Shown here: positions 34,467 to 43,595 of the stretch, in pieces
How positions within the stretch are numbered: the first letter of the stretch is position 1
Layout of the letters: every line of letters starts with the position of its first letter
Assembly: GCA_913031625.1 (NCBI GenBank)
Contig: CAJWGB010000015.1
Span: 1 to 46,097 of the forward strand
Reading direction: 5' to 3'
Length of the DNA stretch: 46,097 nt
DNA from: an uncultured Planctomycetaceae bacterium
Lineage (GTDB): Bacteria; Planctomycetota; Planctomycetia; Planctomycetales; Planctomycetaceae
Translations under genes and position numbers: made by a program
Notes under the pieces: generated by a model
Told to the model about the DNA's origin: nothing
Databases searched by the model: none
What the model saw: only the letters and a program-made list of their open reading frames with translations

Positions 34467-37400
34467 ATGCTTCGGAATTCCCTGCCACTCCTGCTTCTGT
34501 TTTCCTCAGTGGCCGCGGCCGACCCTTCTGCCCGCTTCAAGTCCGCCGTTCAAAGGATCCCTGCGTCAGAAAAACAGGTCACGCTGTTCAACGGCAAAGA
34601 CCTCTCCGGCTGGAATGGGGACACGAAATACTGGTCTGTGAACGATGGCATGATTCGTGGCGCCAATTCCGCCCCGGTTCCGTCAAGCAGCTATCTGTTC
34701 ACGAAAGACAGTTATCGCAACTTCCGATTGCTGCTCGAAGTAAAGCAGACGCTGGGCCCGGAATACTCAACCATGCATTCAGCCGTGTGTGCTCTGGGTG
34801 AGCAATTTACCGACAAGGGAGACAACGCGTTTGGGTTCAAAGGCCCCCTGTTGATGTTCTGTCACGACTGGGGCATCTGGGATGCGTATCGCCGAAATCG
34901 AACGGTTGATCGCGGCCCCGGGCCTCAGGTCGAAAAGAAGGGCGACTGGAACCTTGTGGAGATCCTTGTTCAGGGCAATCGAATTCGCTTCGTGGCGAAT
35001 GGACGTCAGGTTTTCGATTTCACTGACAAGCCGGAGATGCTGCAGAATTCTCCCATTGGACTGCAGCTTCACAGTAACGGACGCAAACAGGAGTACCACT
35101 TCCGAGGACTGATCCTCACGAAGAACCCTCAGGATACGCTCGTGACTGCAAAGGAACTCTACACCGGAAAACCGGAGGTGCAGGAATCGGTTGCTCAGGG
35201 AATTAAAGTCGAACAACCGAAACCAGAGCAGGGTTCAAAGATCTCAGACGCAGAATTCAACGCCGGCCCTCGTCCCACGTGGATCTGGGGGAAAGACGAC
35301 AATGCTGACTACACTCTGCGAACAACATTTAAAGCGTCTGGCGTTTCGGCTGCTCGACTGATGGCGTCCAGCGACAACGTCGGAGAAGTGTTCATCAATG
35401 GCAAACGAGTGGCCAGTGGAACGGAATGGTCCAGTCCGATGGTCGCTGAAGTGACGGCAAACCTGAAAGAGGGCGAAAATGAAATCCTTGCCAAAGTGGG
35501 AAACCAGGGAGGCGTTGCCGCCTTTGTGCTGAAGCTGGCAATTCGAGACAGGGACGGCAAAGTTTCGCATGTGGTCAGTGATCTCAACTGGACGACTGCC
35601 ACAAAGAACCTCCAAAACGGTGAGAAGGTCGCCGCACGCGGCCGTTACGGAGATGGCCCATGGGGTCCTGTCTTTGCGAACTCAGCCGGGCACACAGGCC
35701 GCGTACCGCGTGGCGTCTTTGAGACACTGCCCGGTTACAAGGTGGAAAAGCTGTTTCATGTCCCGAAAGACAAACTGGGATCGTGGGTTTGTATCGCTTT
35801 TGACAACAAAGGCCGACTGTTAGCCAGCGATCAGGGCGGCAAAGGAATCTGCCGCATCACTCCGCCACCGCCAGGCAGTGATGCAGAAACTGTTGTCGAA
35901 CATCTCGACTTTTCCAGGTGCGAGGTGAAACCGTCCGGAGCTCAGGGCATGCTCTATGCCTTCGACAGCCTCTATTTCAGCTGTAACGGCGGACCTGGCA
36001 GTGGACTTTATCGAGCCCGAGACCTCGATGGCGACGATCAGTTTGATGAGTGCGTCCTGCTGAAAAAGTTTCAGGGAGGCGGGGAGCATGGCCCGCACTC
36101 AATACGTCTCAGCCCGGATGGACACCGCATTTTTGTGATCGCGGGCAACCATACCGAACCGCCATTCAAAGCAGGCGAAGATCTCGACAACAAACTCTAC
36201 GGAAGTCGTATCGCCTCCAACTGGGGCGAAGACCTGTTGCTGCCGAGGATGTGGGACGCCAACGGGCACGCTCGTGGACGGATGGCGCCCGGTGGCTGGA
36301 TTGCCAGTACGGATGCAGACGGAAAGTCATGGGAGATCTGGAGCATTGGCTACCGGAATCCGTACGACATGGCCTTCAATGCAGACGGAGAGCTGTTTGC
36401 TTACGACGCAGACATGGAATGGGATGTGGGTGCGCCATGGTATCGCCCAACTCGAGTGGTTCACGCGACGCCCGGAAGTGAGTTCGGCTGGCGCAGCGGA
36501 ACCGGCAAGTGGCCAACTTATTATCTCGACAGTCGCCCGCCTGTTGTAGACGTCGGCCCTGGCTCGCCTGTAGGAGTCGACTTCGGCTACGGACTGAAGT
36601 TCCCAGCGAAGTATCAGCGAGCACTTTACATCTGTGACTGGACCTTCGGGACAATGTATGCGATCCACATCACGCCGGATGGAGTCACCTACAAAGCCGA
36701 AAAGGAAGAATTCGTTTCCCGGACACCATTGCCGCTGACCGACTGTGCGGCCGGTCCCGACGGCGCTCTCTACTTTTCTATTGGCGGTCGAGGCAACCAG
36801 TCTGAGCTCTACCGAGTCACTTATGTCGGTGACGAATCAACGGAAGCGGCTGAACTAAAGAATGAAGAGTTTGCTGAAGACCGCACAATCCGGTCAATCT
36901 TCGAAGAGTTTCAGGGCCAACAGGAACTGGACCCCAATGACATCCGAGCGGCAGTTGAGGGACAGGGCATTACCGGAGAAACAGTTCGAGAGGTCATCAA
37001 ACAACCTGCCATGCGTTACGCCATGCGAAGCGTGCTGTCCGGAATGTCCAGTCCCGACTTCCTGGTCATGGGACTCAACGGCCGCAATCGCACGCCCACT
37101 CAGCGGTATGACATTATTGTCACCATTGCGCGAATGCGATTGCCGGATGATCGCCGGTCAGAACTCCTTGATATCTCCCTGAATTCAATGTTGAAGGATG
37201 AGTTCGCCGACCTGCCAGCTGACCTTAAACTTGAGTATCTGAGGACTGCCTCCCTGGCACTCATCCGTCTGGGGAATGGCGAACAGGCAATCAAGACGGA
37301 TGCAGCTCAGGCAATGGCAACGGCAATCGCTCCAGCCTACCCAACGGGCAATCGCGACATCGATCGTGAACTCTGTCAGCTTCTGGTTTATCTGAACGAG

Positions 37401-38291
37401 CCAACCGTCGTTGGTAAAACGGTCAGACTCATGAATGAGGAACCGTATCGAGAAGATATCGATATGGGCGAACTACTGACACGTAACGGAGGCTATGGTC
37501 GAGCAATCAGAAACATGATTGAAAACCAGCCGGACAGGAATCAGGTCTGGTATGCGTTCTGTCTGCGGGTCGCAAAGGCTGGCTGGACGGCACAGTCTCG
37601 AGCCGACTACTTCCGCTGGTTTGCAAAAGCTTCCGAGTGGTCGGGCGGAAACAGCTTCCGCAAGTTCCTGCAGAACATTGAGAATGAAGCGTACGCGAGC
37701 ACGACAGAGAATGAAAAAGTCATGCTGGAAGCACTCAAGGTAAGAGCTCCGTTCCACATGCCCGAGTTGCCGAAACCGAAAGGCCCTGGAAAAGCATGGA
37801 CACTCGAAGAAGTGCGAGCACTCGCCAGAGACGGTCTGAAAGGGCGCAGCTTCGAAAACGGACAGCGAACGTTTGCATCAACGCGATGCGTTCTGTGCCA
37901 TCGGTTCGCCGGCAACGGCGGTGCGACCGGGCCGGATCTGACTCAACTGGCCGGACGTTTCAATGTTGATGCTTTGACCGAAGCCATTCTGGATCCGAGC
38001 AAAGTCATCAGCGATCAGTACCGCGCCAGCAGCGTGCTGACCGACGCCGGAAAAACAGTTAATGGTCGCATCGTTGCCGAGAACGAGGAGCAGATCAGCG
38101 TGCTGACGGATCCGGAAGACAGCACAAAAGTAGTGGACATCAGAAAGTCCGCAATTGAAGAGATCCTGCCTTCTCAGGTTTCAATCATGCCGGCCGACCT
38201 GCTTAAGCCCCTGAATCGGGACGAAGTGCTGGACCTGCTGGCATATCTGCTGTCACGTGGCGACGAGCAAAATCCGATGTTCAAAAAGTAA
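34467..38291 (+). CDS. Secreted DUF1080/beta-propeller/PVC-type cytochrome c mosaic protein
   Basis: A 1274-residue protein from the ATG at 34467 (GGAGAG just upstream), with a signal peptide (about 1-18). Domains in order: DUF1080 glycosidase-like jelly roll (about 35-225, VTLFNGKDLSGWN); a carbohydrate-binding-like beta-sandwich (about 265-395); a PVC-type beta-propeller resembling sugar dehydrogenases (about 420-800, YRNPYDMAFNADGELFAYD); a helical repeat region; and a C-terminal PVC-type heme domain with CVLCH at 1141-1145. A likely role is periplasmic binding and oxidation of a carbohydrate, with electrons passed to the heme. DUF1080 members include 3-keto-disaccharide hydrolases. Substrate is unknown. 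Such mosaics are typical of Planctomycetota. Confidence 0.9.
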   Translation: MLRNSLPLLLLFSSVAAADPSARFKSAVQRIPASEKQVTLFNGKDLSGWNGDTKYWSVNDGMIRGANSAPVPSSSYLFTKDSYRNFRLLLEVKQTLGPEYSTMHSAVCALGEQFTDKGDNAFGFKGPLLMFCHDWGIWDAYRRNRTVDRGPGPQVEKKGDWNLVEILVQGNRIRFVANGRQVFDFTDKPEMLQNSPIGLQLHSNGRKQEYHFRGLILTKNPQDTLVTAKELYTGKPEVQESVAQGIKVEQPKPEQGSKISDAEFNAGPRPTWIWGKDDNADYTLRTTFKASGVSAARLMASSDNVGEVFINGKRVASGTEWSSPMVAEVTANLKEGENEILAKVGNQGGVAAFVLKLAIRDRDGKVSHVVSDLNWTTATKNLQNGEKVAARGRYGDGPWGPVFANSAGHTGRVPRGVFETLPGYKVEKLFHVPKDKLGSWVCIAFDNKGRLLASDQGGKGICRITPPPPGSDAETVVEHLDFSRCEVKPSGAQGMLYAFDSLYFSCNGGPGSGLYRARDLDGDDQFDECVLLKKFQGGGEHGPHSIRLSPDGHRIFVIAGNHTEPPFKAGEDLDNKLYGSRIASNWGEDLLLPRMWDANGHARGRMAPGGWIASTDADGKSWEIWSIGYRNPYDMAFNADGELFAYDADMEWDVGAPWYRPTRVVHATPGSEFGWRSGTGKWPTYYLDSRPPVVDVGPGSPVGVDFGYGLKFPAKYQRALYICDWTFGTMYAIHITPDGVTYKAEKEEFVSRTPLPLTDCAAGPDGALYFSIGGRGNQSELYRVTYVGDESTEAAELKNEEFAEDRTIRSIFEEFQGQQELDPNDIRAAVEGQGITGETVREVIKQPAMRYAMRSVLSGMSSPDFLVMGLNGRNRTPTQRYDIIVTIARMRLPDDRRSELLDISLNSMLKDEFADLPADLKLEYLRTASLALIRLGNGEQAIKTDAAQAMATAIAPAYPTGNRDIDRELCQLLVYLNEPTVVGKTVRLMNEEPYREDIDMGELLTRNGGYGRAIRNMIENQPDRNQVWYAFCLRVAKAGWTAQSRADYFRWFAKASEWSGGNSFRKFLQNIENEAYASTTENEKVMLEALKVRAPFHMPELPKPKGPGKAWTLEEVRALARDGLKGRSFENGQRTFASTRCVLCHRFAGNGGATGPDLTQLAGRFNVDALTEAILDPSKVISDQYRASSVLTDAGKTVNGRIVAENEEQISVLTDPEDSTKVVDIRKSAIEEILPSQVSIMPADLLKPLNRDEVLDLLAYLLSRGDEQNPMFKK

Positions 38292-38483
38292 ATGTTGCCA
38301 AATGTTGCCTTAGGGCTGATCACCTGCGGTCGGGCTCCGCAGAACCGAGAGCTGCCCCCATAAGAGCCGACACCCAAAACAGTTCGTCGAAACCGCAGAC
38401 AGGAAACAAACAACGCCACATCGAGACGAACTGTTTTCGCGAGGTCCTGATCGAACAAACGTTGCGTTGCCGTAGAGCGGCGG

Positions 38484-38498
38484 CGGACTGGAAGTCCG
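38484..38498. repeat. Short hairpin element
   Basis: CGGACT and AGTCCG form a six-base stem around GGA, within GGCGGACTGGAAGTCCGTCC. It may be another member of the dispersed hairpins in this window. Confidence 0.4.
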
Positions 38499-38708
38499 TC
38501 CTGCACCCTCGTCCCAACGAATCAACATCGGAACTGCCCGGTTCCGTTTCTGAATTCAATTCCGGGACAGCTGTTCAGCTGATATCCACTTCCACAGATT
38601 GCTGGCAGTGACGTGCGGGCCTGACCACGTAAAAACGTTACAAATTACCCAGGAACTCTCACTCTTCACCGAACAGTCAGACATTTCCCTGCCAGTTTCG
38701 TCTCCCCG

Positions 38709-38740
38709 CCTTTCGTGGGGGGAGCCTTTCGTGGGGGGGA
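38709..38740. repeat. Tandem duplication with unequal G runs
   Basis: CCTTTCGTGGGGGGA is followed after a G by CCTTTCGTGGGGGGGA; the copies differ only in six versus seven Gs. It lies about 60 bases before the ABC operon start, just upstream of the proposed promoter. Confidence 0.85.
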
Positions 38741-38761
38741 GGTTAGGCCCCTCCCTCCTTA

Positions 38762-38790
38762 TTGATGTTGATACCCGATCCCTGTATCAC
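38762..38790 (+). promoter_or_regulatory. Promoter candidate of the ABC operon
   Basis: TTGATG (38762-38767), 17 bases, TATCAC (38785-38790); each hexamer matches consensus 4 of 6. The ATG at 38799 is only eight bases after the -10, so the transcript would be almost leaderless. Confidence 0.3.
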
Positions 38791-38798
38791 AGTTGGTC

Positions 38799-39737
38799 AT
38801 GACAACTCCTGCCGTAGAATTCTTCAACGTCACCAAGACTTTCGACGACCTTGTCGCGGTCAACGACGTTTCATTGAGCCTGCCGCGTGGCAAGACTCTG
38901 GGGCTGATCGGCCCGAACGGTGCCGGAAAGACAACGCTCCTGAGAATTCTGGTGACGCTCGCTCGACCAGACTGTGGCGATGTGCGCATCAATGGTCACT
39001 CTGCGATTCGTGACCCTCTGATGGTGCGACAGATGCTGGGCTTCATGCCGGCCGAGTTCGGCAGCCCGCGAAACCTGAATATCGGTGAGTACCTCGATTA
39101 TTTCGGCTGCCTTCACGGAGTCAGCTCGAAGGAGCGACCAAAACGCATTCGCGAAGTCTGTGAGCTGACTGACCTGACCGGTCGTGAGCAGGTCATGGTC
39201 AAAGGCCTCTCCACCGGGAATCGCCAGCGACTTCTGCTGGCCAAAACGTTGCTTCATGACCCGGATCTGCTGGTCCTTGACGAACCGGCGAGTGGTCTCG
39301 ACCCGCGCGCGAGAACGGAGTTGCGTGAGATCGTCAGAACGCTGGCGTCGATGGGCAAGACCATCATCATCAGTTCCCACATTCTGCCCGACATTGAAGA
39401 CTTCAGTGACCGCATCAGCATCATGGAAGCCGGGCGGCTCGTGATTGACGGTGGCCTGAATGAGCTGCGAGAAACGCATGCCAGTACCACTCGAGTCGTC
39501 AGGATTCGAGTTCCGGAGGCAGACTGGGACCGAGCCAAAAAGTTGTTGGGAGAACCAGCAGAGATTGAGTCAGTCCGTGAACGTGATCACTTCATTGAGC
39601 TTTCGACGAATGCGGAGAACGTGAACTTCACACTGGGAATTCTGCTGGAGCACGACATTCGCGTTCTGCAGTTTGCCGAAGACGAACCAAGTCTGGAAGA
39701 GATCTTCATGCGAACCACTGCGGGGAAAGTAACATGA
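38799..39737 (+). CDS. ABC transporter ATP-binding protein
   Basis: A 312-residue protein from the ATG at 38799. Walker A is GPNGAGKTT at 38-46 (Lys44), Walker B is LLVLDEPASGLDP and the H loop IISSHIL. The signature loop reads LSTGNRQRL instead of LSGGQxQR, an unusual variant that keeps the first two residues. An accessory domain of about 90 residues follows the ATPase core, as in CcmA/NatA-like exporters. It forms an operon with the permease and the membrane-anchored protein downstream (ATGA overlaps). It likely drives export or extracytoplasmic work, since no substrate-binding protein is encoded. Confidence 0.93.
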   Translation: MTTPAVEFFNVTKTFDDLVAVNDVSLSLPRGKTLGLIGPNGAGKTTLLRILVTLARPDCGDVRINGHSAIRDPLMVRQMLGFMPAEFGSPRNLNIGEYLDYFGCLHGVSSKERPKRIREVCELTDLTGREQVMVKGLSTGNRQRLLLAKTLLHDPDLLVLDEPASGLDPRARTELREIVRTLASMGKTIIISSHILPDIEDFSDRISIMEAGRLVIDGGLNELRETHASTTRVVRIRVPEADWDRAKKLLGEPAEIESVRERDHFIELSTNAENVNFTLGILLEHDIRVLQFAEDEPSLEEIFMRTTAGKVT

Positions 39738-41530
39738 TCGCGCTGCTCGGCCGTCTCCGCAATCAGTTCCGCGACAGTCCGACGTACGGTCGTGACCGCG
39801 CGAGCCTGTTTTCCGGAGGGAACTTCGGCATCATCGGACTGTTGCTGAACGCAATGGTTCTGCTTCCAATGATGCTCCTGATGCTCGAGATGAATGACCG
39901 AGAGATCAGGATGTTTCTGGGAGCACTTGAGTTTGGGCAACTGCTGTCACTGATACTCGCCGGAGGGACAGCCGGCCTGATTACATTGCTGGTGCCATTG
40001 CGCATGACGACTCTCTTTATGGGACCCCGCACCGGTCGCTATTTCGACCAGATTGTTCTGAGCGGAATATCTCCGTTTCGATTCTTGATCGGCAAAGTCA
40101 CATCGCAGAACCTGTTTCTTGGCATCTGCCTGTTCATGATGATTCCTTATGTCGTGCTCAGTCTGACGGTGGGGGGCATCGACCTTCTGACATTTCTCGC
40201 ATGTATCATTCTGCTGTGGGTGTACAGCATCATGTTGTCACTGGCCACCCTGTGGACCTGTCTGTACATGAATGAAGTCCTCGCAGCTATGTTTGTGATT
40301 GCAGGTGCTGCAATACTCGGCGGATTCGGAGCGGTCCCGTTTGGTTTCAATCCGATCGCAGTGACCCCCTTCCCTGCGCTGGTTCAGTCTCTGTATACCT
40401 CACTACCACCAAACTTCTTCGGCATCACTCAGCCAAAGGGATTCTGGGTTCATTTTGTCAGCTGTTTGACCGGGATGTCGCTGATTTCACTTCTGGCACT
40501 GCTGGCACTATGGGTCGGACCGTTGTATGGAATCATCAAAGAAAACAGTACGTTTGGCGAAGTGGTCCGCCCTGGGGACAGCCGACGCAAACGATTGTTT
40601 CGACTGCGTCCCCACATACAGCGGCCATCTGAAATCGCGTTCTTTTATCAGAACCGCAGCGACCGTCTTGGCCGCATCGAAGGCCTGTGGAGGTGGGGAG
40701 GTTCGCTCACAGGACTAACTGCACTCCTGTGCTTCGCCTATGCATGTATGAGTGCGATTTTCCTGATTCCGCTGGGCATGGCAGGTGGCCGTGGGGCCAT
40801 TGACTGGATCGGCGGATTTCACATCATGAATTTTGTGATCTACTCAGTCAGTCTGATTTTGGCTGGTTTTATTTTCTGTCATCCACTCAATACAACCTTC
40901 CTTCAGCTCCCGGTATTCGGTCGCGTTCGCGCCAGCACTGCTTTCCTTGACACCTTCTGTTTTATTCTATTCGCAGCAATTTCCACAGGCCTGCTGGAAC
41001 TGGTTCCCCGCGCATTCGATTTGATGTTTGCGATTCCAACCGGCATATCAGTTATGTACCCGGGGGGGGCAGAACGCAGCTCAATGAGCAGTGTAGGCTT
41101 CTACCCGGTCGAGTTTATGGCACGTCTGACACCCATCATTCTGATATCTGCTCTCACCATCTACGCACTACTGCGAGCTCTTTGTCTGCAGGTGTGGGTA
41201 AAGTCGATGGCTACCGTGGGGGTCATTGGTCTGTACGGAATGGGGCTGTGTGCAGGGCCGGTGATCATCATGGAAGCAATTCTCGAGTTCCAACACCTGC
41301 AGTTCTTTCGCGACATGCGGCCAATGATGAGAGATATTGCAACAGCTTCACCCGTCATGTGTGGAGCCGTCATGTTTGGTGAGGATCATCGCATCCCGCC
41401 GGAGACGCCCTTCGGCTCCTTCTACATCGTTCACACCTTTGTGATTCTGCTTGCTCTGGTGTCGATCTACCTCAGCAGCCGAAAAGTCCGGAAACTTTAT
41501 CTCGCTGATCCTCCGGAGGTGAAGTCATGA
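39734..41530 (+). CDS. ABC transporter permease
   Basis: A 598-residue polytopic membrane protein with about 12 hydrophobic segments, grouped in two halves (about 25-265 and 320-590). Its ATG overlaps the ATPase stop by four bases. No known exporter subfamily is recognised by eye; topology and partnership fit ABC-2-type permeases. A run of eight Gs (41062-41069) lies in its coding sequence. It is coupled by another ATGA overlap to the next gene, so the three proteins probably work as one complex. Confidence 0.85.
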   Translation: MIALLGRLRNQFRDSPTYGRDRASLFSGGNFGIIGLLLNAMVLLPMMLLMLEMNDREIRMFLGALEFGQLLSLILAGGTAGLITLLVPLRMTTLFMGPRTGRYFDQIVLSGISPFRFLIGKVTSQNLFLGICLFMMIPYVVLSLTVGGIDLLTFLACIILLWVYSIMLSLATLWTCLYMNEVLAAMFVIAGAAILGGFGAVPFGFNPIAVTPFPALVQSLYTSLPPNFFGITQPKGFWVHFVSCLTGMSLISLLALLALWVGPLYGIIKENSTFGEVVRPGDSRRKRLFRLRPHIQRPSEIAFFYQNRSDRLGRIEGLWRWGGSLTGLTALLCFAYACMSAIFLIPLGMAGGRGAIDWIGGFHIMNFVIYSVSLILAGFIFCHPLNTTFLQLPVFGRVRASTAFLDTFCFILFAAISTGLLELVPRAFDLMFAIPTGISVMYPGGAERSSMSSVGFYPVEFMARLTPIILISALTIYALLRALCLQVWVKSMATVGVIGLYGMGLCAGPVIIMEAILEFQHLQFFRDMRPMMRDIATASPVMCGAVMFGEDHRIPPETPFGSFYIVHTFVILLALVSIYLSSRKVRKLYLADPPEVKS

Positions 41531-43515
41531 GCAGTCACATGATTCAGGCATGCTCACTTCTCGCCTGTTTTCTGCTCACGCCAATTGTGGGAGCTCAGGA
41601 AGATGAATTGAGAATGACAAAGTCGGGGGGTGGCCTGGACGTCGAGTTTCAGGCTGGCTTTGGCGACTTTGTGGATCGCCACGCTGCGACTTCGGTCTCT
41701 TTCCTGATGCGAAATAACTCAGGTCAGCAGATCACCGGATCGATGCGACTTGTAAACCCGGATACAAAGGCTCGAATCGAGCTGCGAGAAATTACGTTGA
41801 GTCCACAGGCTGGTCTCCGGGTCTCCACAATTCAGGATCTCAGCGAATGGACCGAGTGCTTTGCCGAACTAACCGATCCTCAGGGAGAGATCATCTGGCG
41901 ACAGGCCGTCGATCTGACGGCCGGTCAGGGAGTCGACACGAATGTACACTATTGCCTGCTGATTCATGATTCAGCGCGTGCGATCAATTTTCCTCAGCTT
42001 GAAGTTCCCGCGAATCTCAATACAGCCCACCAGGCGGCTGCCGCTGAATCTGGTCGCCATGTCGCGATGCTGCAAACCCGGACGTGGCAGATTCCCGATC
42101 ACCCGGCGCCGATGAGAATCGCAGTTGCCGCATTGATCCCCAAAGGAACTCGTGCTGGTGACATCAAAGCCATGAAATCACTCGCGGACTGGGTATGTGA
42201 GGGAGGCCACCTCTACTTCCGTACTGATGCCGACAAAGTACGTGACGCAATTATCAAACACCTTCCCCTTACGCCGGAACCTGAATTTCAGGACGGTGCG
42301 TTCTCGGTCCAGCGCGTCGGCCGAGGACAACTCGTTCGATACGAAGGCACCATTGTTGACTCTGCCGATTCTCCGGAGCATCGTCGGATCCTGACACGAA
42401 TCAGCCAGACACCGGTAAATCGCGCCGGTTCTCTTCCGAAGAAGATCAGGGAAGAAGAAATTGAGAACGGCAGCGCAGAACTGAATCGAATCTACCTGTT
42501 GAGCTTCATTGGGCTCTACGGATTGTTTGGTGGCTTCTTCATGCTGATGCTGTTTCGACTAAAACGCCGCAAAGTCATGATCTATGCAGTGACTGTCGTC
42601 GTCGTCGCCACCATCGGTGCGGGAGTCCTTGGCAGTATGCTGCGACTCAGTCGGGGCGATCTCCGGTGGCGATCCATTACGTGGGGCGGAGCCGGCGGGA
42701 TGACCCAGATGGCCCATATTGATCTGCTTTCAAGTGGTGCACGAAGTACGCAGCTGACTGTCAGTGGCATCCGACCGGACGTCCAGGTGATCGGTCCGGA
42801 CAACAGTCGTGACTACTATTACTACGGATATGAGCCGGCGTCAGATCTGCCACAACCCTTTGAACTCCAACTCAACCGACTCAAGGAAAAAGACAGATTT
42901 CAGGTGGGTGTGCCGCTCACACCGTGGGGAACAAATCAGGCCATTGCCACCGACTTTATCCCGATGAACCAGACGGTGAATTTTCAGGTCCGACTCCTCT
43001 CGGATCTGTCCACGGTTGAGGTGCGCGTTGACAATCAACTCCCTTTCCTGCTGTCGAACGCCCGCATTATGGTTGGAACCACAACGCCCCCGGGTGTGAA
43101 TAGCAGCAACGTTGCTGATGAGTACGGTTACTACGACAGCCAGCAGTTCACGACGTCAGCCGATGGCGCTGAAGAACGCTATTTCACTCTCCCCCTGCAG
43201 CCGATTGCCAGCAAAGCGCAGATCGCCACCTCAGCCGACCTGACGTGGCAAAGCCCAACGTCCGAAGACTATCACCGAATGCAGGTCGGCATCCGCAACT
43301 TTGTTCCTCCGCGAGTCTCACGCACTCGAGAAGTCACCGCATGGCTGATTGCGACAATCAATGAGTCACCGGGGCTGCGAATCGTTCCCGAGGACAGCGA
43401 CTTCTACGAGCTTCAGGAGTCCCACATCTACATTCAGGAAATCCGCCCTGAAGACATCAACGCCCAGGCGTTTCGGCAGGCCATGAGTCCACGGGGCGTC
43501 CGGCCACAAGATTGA
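41527..43515 (+). CDS. Membrane-anchored extracytoplasmic partner of the ABC transporter, family not recognised
   Basis: A 662-residue protein with a signal peptide (about 1-23). Residues 30-315 form an extracytoplasmic, beta-rich region whose stretch ADWVCEGGHLYFRTD resembles glutamine-amidotransferase-like/GldG-type domains. Two membrane segments follow (about 321-345 and 349-371). The last 290 residues are again beta-rich and probably extracytoplasmic. The start overlaps the permease stop (ATGA). This resembles gliding-type or surface-assembly ABC systems in which a large outside domain is tied to the permease, but I cannot assign a family. Confidence 0.8.
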   Translation: MSSHMIQACSLLACFLLTPIVGAQEDELRMTKSGGGLDVEFQAGFGDFVDRHAATSVSFLMRNNSGQQITGSMRLVNPDTKARIELREITLSPQAGLRVSTIQDLSEWTECFAELTDPQGEIIWRQAVDLTAGQGVDTNVHYCLLIHDSARAINFPQLEVPANLNTAHQAAAAESGRHVAMLQTRTWQIPDHPAPMRIAVAALIPKGTRAGDIKAMKSLADWVCEGGHLYFRTDADKVRDAIIKHLPLTPEPEFQDGAFSVQRVGRGQLVRYEGTIVDSADSPEHRRILTRISQTPVNRAGSLPKKIREEEIENGSAELNRIYLLSFIGLYGLFGGFFMLMLFRLKRRKVMIYAVTVVVVATIGAGVLGSMLRLSRGDLRWRSITWGGAGGMTQMAHIDLLSSGARSTQLTVSGIRPDVQVIGPDNSRDYYYYGYEPASDLPQPFELQLNRLKEKDRFQVGVPLTPWGTNQAIATDFIPMNQTVNFQVRLLSDLSTVEVRVDNQLPFLLSNARIMVGTTTPPGVNSSNVADEYGYYDSQQFTTSADGAEERYFTLPLQPIASKAQIATSADLTWQSPTSEDYHRMQVGIRNFVPPRVSRTREVTAWLIATINESPGLRIVPEDSDFYELQESHIYIQEIRPEDINAQAFRQAMSPRGVRPQD

Positions 43516-43521
43516 GAAACG

Positions 43522-43536
43522 CTATCGGCGCGATAG
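43522..43536 (+). terminator. Hairpin after the ABC operon
   Basis: CTATCG and CGATAG pair around GCG, six bases after the stop of the third ABC gene. No T tract follows, so it is a weak terminator candidate. Confidence 0.4.
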
Positions 43537-43595
43537 AAGTCTGACTCGCGGTTCGCTATCAATCGCCCCTTCCTTCCGTCACCAGAAGTCGTGCC

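Larger units (their letters stand above)
38292..38798. other. Intergenic region upstream of the ABC operon
   Basis: A gap of 507 bases. It holds a hairpin CGGACT/AGTCCG (38484-38498), a tandem duplication (38709-38740) and a promoter candidate (38762-38790). No gene or RNA was recognised; short minus-strand frames look like noise. Confidence 0.55.

Noticed and set aside
38292-38798. Small RNA or tRNA gene in the gap
   Set aside because: No cloverleaf, no T-arm consensus and no terminator were found; only short hairpins are present.
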